In this document: in pieces, positions 21,402 through 26,381 of the stretch
Layout: every line of letters starts with the position of its first letter
Numbering within the stretch: the first letter of the stretch is position 1
Source of the DNA: Prevotella sp. UBA4339
GTDB lineage: Bacteria; Bacteroidota; Bacteroidia; Bacteroidales; Bacteroidaceae
Assembly: GCA_002393725.1 (NCBI GenBank)
Contig: DGTJ01000131.1
Span: forward strand, 1 to 26,381
DNA: 26,381 nt
Direction of reading: 5' to 3'
Notes under the pieces: model-generated
What the model was told of the DNA's origin: nothing
Seen by the model: the letters and a program-made list of their open reading frames with translations, nothing else
Database searches by the model: none
Position numbers and translations under genes: made by a program

Positions 21402-21409
21402 CAAAAATA
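21402..21409 (-). promoter_or_regulatory. -7 box of the exonuclease/RlmI/TilS operon
   Basis: The minus strand reads TATTTTTG then GCACC. Transcription should begin near 21395, only about 4 bases before ATG 21391, so the message would be almost leaderless. No TTTG is seen 20 bp upstream. Confidence 0.6.
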
Positions 21410-21452
21410 CAAAAAAATCAGTAAAATATGATGAAATGTGGGATTTTTCCGC

Positions 21453-21460
21453 TACTTTTG
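21453..21460 (+). promoter_or_regulatory. -7 box of the ftsK operon
   Basis: TACTTTTG fits TAnnTTTG. It faces away from the exonuclease promoter, with 43 bp between the two boxes. The expected start near 21467 lies after the upstream ATG 21438 and before ATG 21489, which decides the ftsK start. Confidence 0.6.
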
Positions 21461-21488
21461 CACGAAAATTGAGAAAAGTAAAGCTATT

Positions 21489-23945
21489 ATGGCAAAAAAG
21501 AAGACAGAAAAGAGGTCAAAAGGTGCATCAAGTTTCAGTGAGGCGCTGGGATTGAAAAACATCCTAGATAACGAGATCTTATGGATATTCGTTGGATTCC
21601 TGTTTATCGCACTGGCAATATACATGACTATCGCGTTCATCTCGTATCTCTCAACGGGAGCCTCCGACCAGACAATGATAGAGTCGCCCCGTGAAGGAGA
21701 GCTGATGGATCAAGAAGTAACATTCGCCAACACATGCGGAAAACTTGGAGCGTATATGTCGTGGTATTTTCTCAAGCGCTGCTTCGGACTGACATCGTTC
21801 CTGATTCCTGCATTCCTCATCCTGCTCGGAGTGCATCTCATCCAGGCATACAAAGTCAACCTGCTGAAGTGGTTTATGTCGATGATGATAGTGATGATAT
21901 GGGGTTCCGTGACACTTGCCAAGTTCCTCGCACCATTTTTCATCGACGAATGCTACAACCCAGGCGGTGATCATGGTATTTTCATCTGCCAATGGATAGA
22001 GAATCTAGTGGGAGCTCCAGGTCTTACCATAATCCTTGCCCTTACTGCACTCGCCTTCCTCACCTGGATCAGTGCAGAGACGATTTATTTTGTACGCAGG
22101 ATACTCAACCCATCGAAATTCTTCGATAGGGTAAAATTCATGGTGACTACCGGTAAGGAAGAATCAGACGACACTACAGACGACCAGAGCCGTACAGAAG
22201 CCGAAGAACTGGTGTTTGACGATCCTGCCACACAAACAGTAGAATTCCACGATGACGGCAAGGCCATAATCATCGACGAAGGTTTTAAAGCAGAAGATGC
22301 CTATGAGAAGGTATCTTCAGAAGACAACAAGAGCAAAGACCTTGATATGGAAGTGGAAGTAGCATCAGGCGACAACGAGGCCGCTGACAAGGCTATCGTG
22401 GCTCCGGAAATAAACGAACTTGAGCCTTACGATCCAAAGCGCGACCTTGAGAACTATAAGTATCCGACCTTAGACCTGCTGAAGAAATACGAGAATGACG
22501 GGAAACCGTATATCGATATGACAGAGCAAAATGCCAACAAGAACCGCATCGTTGACGTGCTTCGTACTTTTGGCGTAGAGATATCTAGCATCAAAGCTAC
22601 CGTAGGTCCTACCATCACACTCTACGAAATCACCCTCGCCCCTGGAGTACGTATCACAAAGATACGTTCACTGGAAGATGACATTGCTCTGTCGCTATCA
22701 GCATTGGGGATACGTATCATCGCCCCTATGCCTGGTAAGGGTACTGTAGGTATCGAGGTACCAAATGCCAAGCCCTCGATAGTGTCAATGGAATCAATAC
22801 TTAACTCCAAAAAGTTCCAGGAGTCACAGATGGAGCTGCCTTGTGCCATAGGTAAGACTATCACCAACGAGGTATTCATGTTCGATCTTGCAAAAGCTCC
22901 GCACCTGCTTGTTGCCGGAGCAACTGGTCAGGGTAAGTCTGTCGGTCTGAATGCCATTGTCACCTCTTTATTATATAAGAAGCACCCTGCAGAACTGAAG
23001 ATAGTGCTAGTTGACCCGAAGAAGGTGGAATTCTCAATCTATAATCCGCTGATCAACCACTTCCTCGCCAAGGTGCCCGATGAGGATGCTGACCCAATCA
23101 TTACTGACGTGACAAAGGTTGTTCGCACCCTGAACTCTCTATGCAAACTGATGGACACGCGTTATGACCTTCTCAAGGAGGTAGGAGCAAGAAACATCAA
23201 GGAATACAATAAGAAATTCATAGAGCGCCGTATTCCTCCACGCAATGGCCACGGGTACATGCCGTATATCGTAGTTATCATTGATGAGTTCGGTGACCTG
23301 ATTATGACAGCCGGGAAGGAGATAGAACTGCCGATAGCCCGTATCGCACAATTGGCACGTGCCGTAGGTATTCATATGGTTATCGCCACTCAGAGACCTA
23401 CCACAACGATTATCACTGGTAATATCAAGGCCAACTTCCCTGCGCGAATTGCATTCAAGGTATCTGCAGGTATCGATTCGAAGACAATTCTCGACCGCAC
23501 CGGCGCCCAGCAGCTAATCGGACGCGGAGATATGCTCTTCCTGAACGGTGCAGAGCCTGTGCGCGTCCAGTGTGCATTCGTTGACACTCCTGAAGTAGAG
23601 CGTATTAATAACTTCATAGCCGACCAGCAGAGCTATAACATGCCATTTGAACTGCCAGAGCCCGACACTCCTGATGCTGACTTCAGTGACGGAGGTGACA
23701 GAGATGTGGATATGCAGCATCTCGATCCACTCTTCGAGGATGCCGCCAGGCTGATAGTGCTGAATCAAAGCGGTTCGACATCACTGATCCAGCGTAAGTT
23801 TGCCATCGGATACAATCGTGCCGGCCGACTGATGGATCAGCTTGAGAAGGCAGGTGTGGTAGGTGCAGCAATGGGCAGCAAGCCGCGCGAGGTGATGATT
23901 CAAGACGAAAATAGCCTGAATACCCTGCTGGCAAGCCTTAAGTAA
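21489..23945 (+). CDS. ftsK: DNA translocase FtsK
   Basis: From ATG 21489 the protein has 818 aa and starts MAKKKTEKRSKG; the frame is open back to 21438, but that part lies before the promoter. Four membrane segments (about residues 30-200) anchor it at the septum. A charged linker (220-330) leads to the motor domain with Walker A GATGQGKS at 477-484 and Walker B VVIIDEFGDL around 595-604. The C-terminal winged-helix gamma domain (750-815, with SLIQRKFAIGYNRAGRLMDQ) reads KOPS-like sequences and touches XerD. It pumps chromosome ends apart during division. It is followed after 28 bp by a lolA-like gene, a pairing common in Bacteroidetes. Confidence 0.95.
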   Translation: MAKKKTEKRSKGASSFSEALGLKNILDNEILWIFVGFLFIALAIYMTIAFISYLSTGASDQTMIESPREGELMDQEVTFANTCGKLGAYMSWYFLKRCFGLTSFLIPAFLILLGVHLIQAYKVNLLKWFMSMMIVMIWGSVTLAKFLAPFFIDECYNPGGDHGIFICQWIENLVGAPGLTIILALTALAFLTWISAETIYFVRRILNPSKFFDRVKFMVTTGKEESDDTTDDQSRTEAEELVFDDPATQTVEFHDDGKAIIIDEGFKAEDAYEKVSSEDNKSKDLDMEVEVASGDNEAADKAIVAPEINELEPYDPKRDLENYKYPTLDLLKKYENDGKPYIDMTEQNANKNRIVDVLRTFGVEISSIKATVGPTITLYEITLAPGVRITKIRSLEDDIALSLSALGIRIIAPMPGKGTVGIEVPNAKPSIVSMESILNSKKFQESQMELPCAIGKTITNEVFMFDLAKAPHLLVAGATGQGKSVGLNAIVTSLLYKKHPAELKIVLVDPKKVEFSIYNPLINHFLAKVPDEDADPIITDVTKVVRTLNSLCKLMDTRYDLLKEVGARNIKEYNKKFIERRIPPRNGHGYMPYIVVIIDEFGDLIMTAGKEIELPIARIAQLARAVGIHMVIATQRPTTTIITGNIKANFPARIAFKVSAGIDSKTILDRTGAQQLIGRGDMLFLNGAEPVRVQCAFVDTPEVERINNFIADQQSYNMPFELPEPDTPDADFSDGGDRDVDMQHLDPLFEDAARLIVLNQSGSTSLIQRKFAIGYNRAGRLMDQLEKAGVVGAAMGSKPREVMIQDENSLNTLLASLK

Positions 23946-23973
23946 TTTTGAAATTCATAATCATATAAGAAAT

Positions 23974-24573
23974 ATGAAGAAGATATTAGTTTTTATAACG
24001 TTTTTGGTAATTGCAGGTAGTGTTAGCGCAGAGAGCGCAAAGAGTATCTTAGACAAGGCCGCTGCAACTGTTAGCAATCCTTCTGGAGTGCAGGCTAAGT
24101 TTCAGATGATAAGCAAGCAGTTTGGATCTACGTCTGGTACTATATCCGTCAAAGGACGTAGGTTTCATGCTTCCACCCCGCAGGCTATCGTGTGGTTTGA
24201 TGGAAAGACCCAGTGGACATATATGAAAGAGAATGACGAGGTGAATGTGAGCAACCCTTCAGAGGCAGAACTGCAGGCCATCAATCCATACAACTTCATC
24301 AACATCTACAAAAAGGGGTATAAATTATCATCGAAAAAGGTGGGCACATCCTATGAAGTGCACTTGACAGCAACAGACAATAAGCACAAACTTCAGGAGA
24401 TGTATATTATCGTCGACCAGAAGAGCTACCATCCTACCCACATGAAGATGAAACAGAACGGCAAGTGGAGCGTAATTCTCATCAGCGGCCTGAAAGCCAC
24501 ATCACTTAGTGATGGGCTATTCCAGTTTAATGCAAAAGATTTCCCCAAAGCCGAGATTATAGACCTGAGATAA
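23974..24573 (+). CDS. LolA-like periplasmic lipoprotein carrier
   Basis: This 199-aa protein has a signal peptide (MKKILVFITFLVIAGSVSA) and then a LolA/LolB-like open beta-barrel: ILDKAAATVSNPSGVQAKFQ, the repeated SGTISVKGRRFHAST strand pair and IVWFDGKTQWTYMKENDEV, a motif shared by LolA proteins. LolA carries lipoproteins from the inner to the outer membrane; Bacteroidetes have several paralogues and some may do other work. The position right after ftsK is typical. The next gene starts 9 bp after its stop. Confidence 0.85.
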   Translation: MKKILVFITFLVIAGSVSAESAKSILDKAAATVSNPSGVQAKFQMISKQFGSTSGTISVKGRRFHASTPQAIVWFDGKTQWTYMKENDEVNVSNPSEAELQAINPYNFINIYKKGYKLSSKKVGTSYEVHLTATDNKHKLQEMYIIVDQKSYHPTHMKMKQNGKWSVILISGLKATSLSDGLFQFNAKDFPKAEIIDLR

Positions 24574-24582
24574 TTAATTGTT

Positions 24583-26064
24583 ATGAACAAGATACAACTA
24601 TTAAGGCTACTACGCAAGAACATCAAGCTTAGTGACAAGCGAAGTCCTATATTCGAGCAGAACAAGTGGGCCAAGGGAATAGCATATTTTATGGCCGCAC
24701 TTTTCGTATTCTATCTTCTCTTGTACGGAATAATAATAGGTATGGCAGCAGACGGAGAAGCTGGCACAATAATAACTGCAATGATTGTAATACTGCCGAT
24801 AGACTTCCTACTGAGGTTTATCTTCCAGACGACACCCGCCATGCAGGCTAAGCCATATATCATGCTGCCAATATCCAAGTATTCGGTTATAGAGTGTTTC
24901 CTTATATCTTCGCATATCAGCGGATTCAACTTCCTATGGCTTGGGATGTTCATACCTTTTTCCATTATCATACTCTGTGCTGGTGCAGAATTCTGGACAA
25001 CGCTGATGGTATTGATAATGAGCGAACTACTGATTATCTTGAACAGTCAGATATATCTATTTTTCCGAACTCTCATCAATCGCAATGTTCTTTGGTTTCT
25101 GGCCGCTCTGGCACTTTACGTTATACCATACATTCCGACTATTATCGTACCTAAAGAGAAGACTTTTGAGCATACAATCGACTTCATAGACAAATTCAAT
25201 ACCGCATGGTGGCTCCTTCCTATTATACTAATATTCATTGCAGGAGTATTCTTTGTAAACAGACATCTTCAATTCAAGTATGTCTACGAGGAAATCTCCA
25301 AGAAGAAGGAAAAAGAGCTGAAGAACGTTTCGCAGTTTGCATTTTTTGAGCGCTTCGGTATCATAGGCGAATACCTTAAGATTGAACTGAAGTCGAACAT
25401 CAGGAACAAGACAATGAAACAGCGTTGTATTATGAGTTTCTGCCTTGTAGCTATGTTCTCTGTACTGATAGCCTATACCGACATCTACGACAATCCGATG
25501 ATGACAAATTTCTGGTGTCTCTATTGTTTTGCAATCTTCGGAATGACTACCCTGATAAAGATCATGGGACAGGAAGGCAATTACATCGACCTGTTAATGA
25601 CACAGAAGGAAAATATCCTGGCTCTGCTGAAGGCGAAGTACTGGTTCTACTCAGCTGTGCTCATAGTACCATTCGTAATCATGCTGCCAGCAGTATTTAC
25701 TGGAAAGTTCACCATTCTTATGCTGTTTGCGTATATGCTACTTATGGCCGGTTTCCTGCACTTTATCATATTCCAATTGGCTGTTTACAACAAGCAGACG
25801 CTTCCCTTACAGCAGAAGGTAACTGGTAAAGGCAATATGGAGAACGGCATGCAGATAGTGATTGAACTCTTTGCCCTCTTTGGACCCGGTATCATAATCG
25901 GTGTTGGCTATTTACTTGTGGGAATAACGGCTACATATATTTTTATGTGTGTATTAGGCCTTGCATTTATTGCTACTCATCATCTATGGCTGAGAAACAT
26001 CTACAACCGCATGATGAAACGCAGGTATGAAAACATCGAAGGATTTCACGACACACGTGTATAA
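24583..26064 (+). CDS. DUF5687-family membrane protein, probable ABC-exporter permease
   Basis: The 493-aa protein has about ten to twelve hydrophobic segments in two blocks (30-215 and 285-475) separated by a charged region (KKKEKELKNVSQFAFFERFG, near 240-260). This matches the DUF5687 family of Bacteroidetes, thought to be permease subunits of ABC exporters; the ATPase gene normally lies next to it, but none follows here before the tRNA genes. It is the third gene of the ftsK operon, 9 bp after the lolA-like gene. The substrate is unknown. Confidence 0.8.
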   Translation: MNKIQLLRLLRKNIKLSDKRSPIFEQNKWAKGIAYFMAALFVFYLLLYGIIIGMAADGEAGTIITAMIVILPIDFLLRFIFQTTPAMQAKPYIMLPISKYSVIECFLISSHISGFNFLWLGMFIPFSIIILCAGAEFWTTLMVLIMSELLIILNSQIYLFFRTLINRNVLWFLAALALYVIPYIPTIIVPKEKTFEHTIDFIDKFNTAWWLLPIILIFIAGVFFVNRHLQFKYVYEEISKKKEKELKNVSQFAFFERFGIIGEYLKIELKSNIRNKTMKQRCIMSFCLVAMFSVLIAYTDIYDNPMMTNFWCLYCFAIFGMTTLIKIMGQEGNYIDLLMTQKENILALLKAKYWFYSAVLIVPFVIMLPAVFTGKFTILMLFAYMLLMAGFLHFIIFQLAVYNKQTLPLQQKVTGKGNMENGMQIVIELFALFGPGIIIGVGYLLVGITATYIFMCVLGLAFIATHHLWLRNIYNRMMKRRYENIEGFHDTRV

Positions 26065-26070
26065 AGACTA

Positions 26071-26101
26071 CGAAAAAGCCCCTGGGAAGAGACTTTTTTC
26101 G
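26071..26101 (+). terminator. Possible terminator of the ftsK operon
   Basis: CGAAAAAG (26071-26078) can pair with CTTTTTTCG (26093-26101) with one bulged T. It lies just after the stop codon. The stem is AT-rich and its T-run lies within it, so support is weak. Confidence 0.35.
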
Positions 26102-26139
26102 TTAAAATACACTTTTTTTGAAAGAAAATCGCGAAAATA

Positions 26140-26171
26140 TTTGGTGGAATGAAGAAAAGTAAGTACCTTTG
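26140..26171 (+). promoter_or_regulatory. Promoter of the tRNA-Lys genes
   Basis: TTTG (26140-26143) and TACCTTTG (26164-26171) are exactly 20 bp apart, a consensus Bacteroidetes promoter. Transcription should begin near 26178, about 15 bases before the first tRNA. Confidence 0.75.
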
Positions 26172-26192
26172 CACCCGCTAAAGAAAAAGGAT

Positions 26193-26265
26193 GCACCCGT
26201 AGCTCAGTTGGTAGAGCACCTGACTCTTAATCAGGGTGTCCAGGGTTCGAGCCCCTGCGGGTGTA
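26193..26265 (+). tRNA. tRNA-Lys (anticodon CTT), copy 1
   Basis: A complete 73-base cloverleaf: acceptor GCACCCG with CGGGTGT (one G-T pair at the end), D arm GCTC/GAGC, anticodon arm CCTGA-CTCTTAA-TCAGG with anticodon CTT, and T arm CAGGG-TTCGAGC-CCCTG. CCA is not encoded. It reads the lysine codon AAG. Confidence 0.97.
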
Positions 26266-26269
26266 CAAG

Positions 26270-26298
26270 AAGGAGGAAAGCGGTCCTCCTTATTTTTT
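26270..26298 (+). terminator. Intrinsic terminator between the two tRNA-Lys genes
   Basis: AAGGAGGA (26270-26277) pairs perfectly with TCCTCCTT (26284-26291) around AAGCGG, followed by ATTTTTT. This is a standard strong terminator 4 bases after the first tRNA. Copy 2 begins only 10 bases later. Confidence 0.8.
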
Positions 26299-26307
26299 GA
26301 AAAGCAT

Positions 26308-26380
26308 GCACCCGTAGCTCAGTTGGTAGAGCACCTGACTCTTAATCAGGGTGTCCAGGGTTCGAGCCCCTGCGGGTGTA
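26308..26380 (+). tRNA. tRNA-Lys (anticodon CTT), copy 2
   Basis: All 73 bases are identical to copy 1, including the shared leader ending AT and trailing C. The gene is complete; the window ends one base later. No separate promoter fits in the 10 bases between the terminator and this copy, so its expression depends on readthrough or on processing of a longer transcript. Confidence 0.97.
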
Positions 26381-26381
26381 C

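Noticed and set aside
20714..21424. 236-codon plus-strand open frame
   Set aside because: It mirrors the exonuclease gene, whose DEDDy residues are all present on the other strand.
26193..26381. tRNA-anchored integration site (att)
   Set aside because: The repeat is a full tRNA plus flank, and no integrase gene lies in the window, so simple duplication explains it.

Overview
The window reads as a chromosomal segment of a Bacteroidales bacterium, most like Prevotella/Segatella. The evidence is the repeated Bacteroidetes promoter (-7 box TAnnTTTG, often with TTTG 20 bp upstream), the lack of Shine-Dalgarno sequences, and gene types typical of that phylum: a smalltalk protein, a BT4734/VirE primase-helicase, a DUF4248-like HTH protein, a calycin-like lipoprotein, a DUF5687 exporter subunit and an FtsK-lolA pair. 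This is inferred from sequence reading alone; no database was searched.

Left third (1-9460) is accessory DNA. An eroding module on the minus strand holds an unknown 112-aa protein, a VirE-type primase-helicase, a DUF4248-like HTH protein, the broken start of an HU-like gene (in-frame TAG at codon 13) and a 53-aa smalltalk protein. The amidase that usually ends this module is absent; an unrelated plus-strand gene tail lies there instead. Several strong dyads, probably operators, sit between these genes. Next come two different IS110-family elements in tandem (about 4345-5670 and 5700-6950). Each has a promoter and a structured leader before the recombinase gene, where IS110 elements encode bridge RNA. 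The leader of the first contains two stretches matching the 8-bp repeat that appears to bound that element. A hipBA toxin-antitoxin pair follows, then a gene-poor stretch with a plus-strand promoter, a large hairpin and degenerate tandem repeats.

Middle (9463-18206): a secreted protein of unknown function converges on a GNAT acetyltransferase/EamA exporter operon. Beyond it, six same-strand genes with gaps from a 4-bp overlap to about 55 bp appear to share one promoter at 18199-18206: an M28 peptidase with a PDZ domain, a membrane protein, a calycin-like lipoprotein, a TonB-dependent receptor, a flavin/heme split-barrel protein and an AraC regulator. This looks like an outer-membrane uptake operon with its own regulator; the ligand is unknown.

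Right third (18261-26381) is core genome. An overlapping minus-strand operon encodes an RNase D-like exonuclease, an RlmI-type 23S rRNA methyltransferase and TilS. Divergent from it are ftsK, a lolA-like gene and a DUF5687 membrane protein. The window ends with two tandem tRNA-Lys(CTT) genes with an intrinsic terminator between them.
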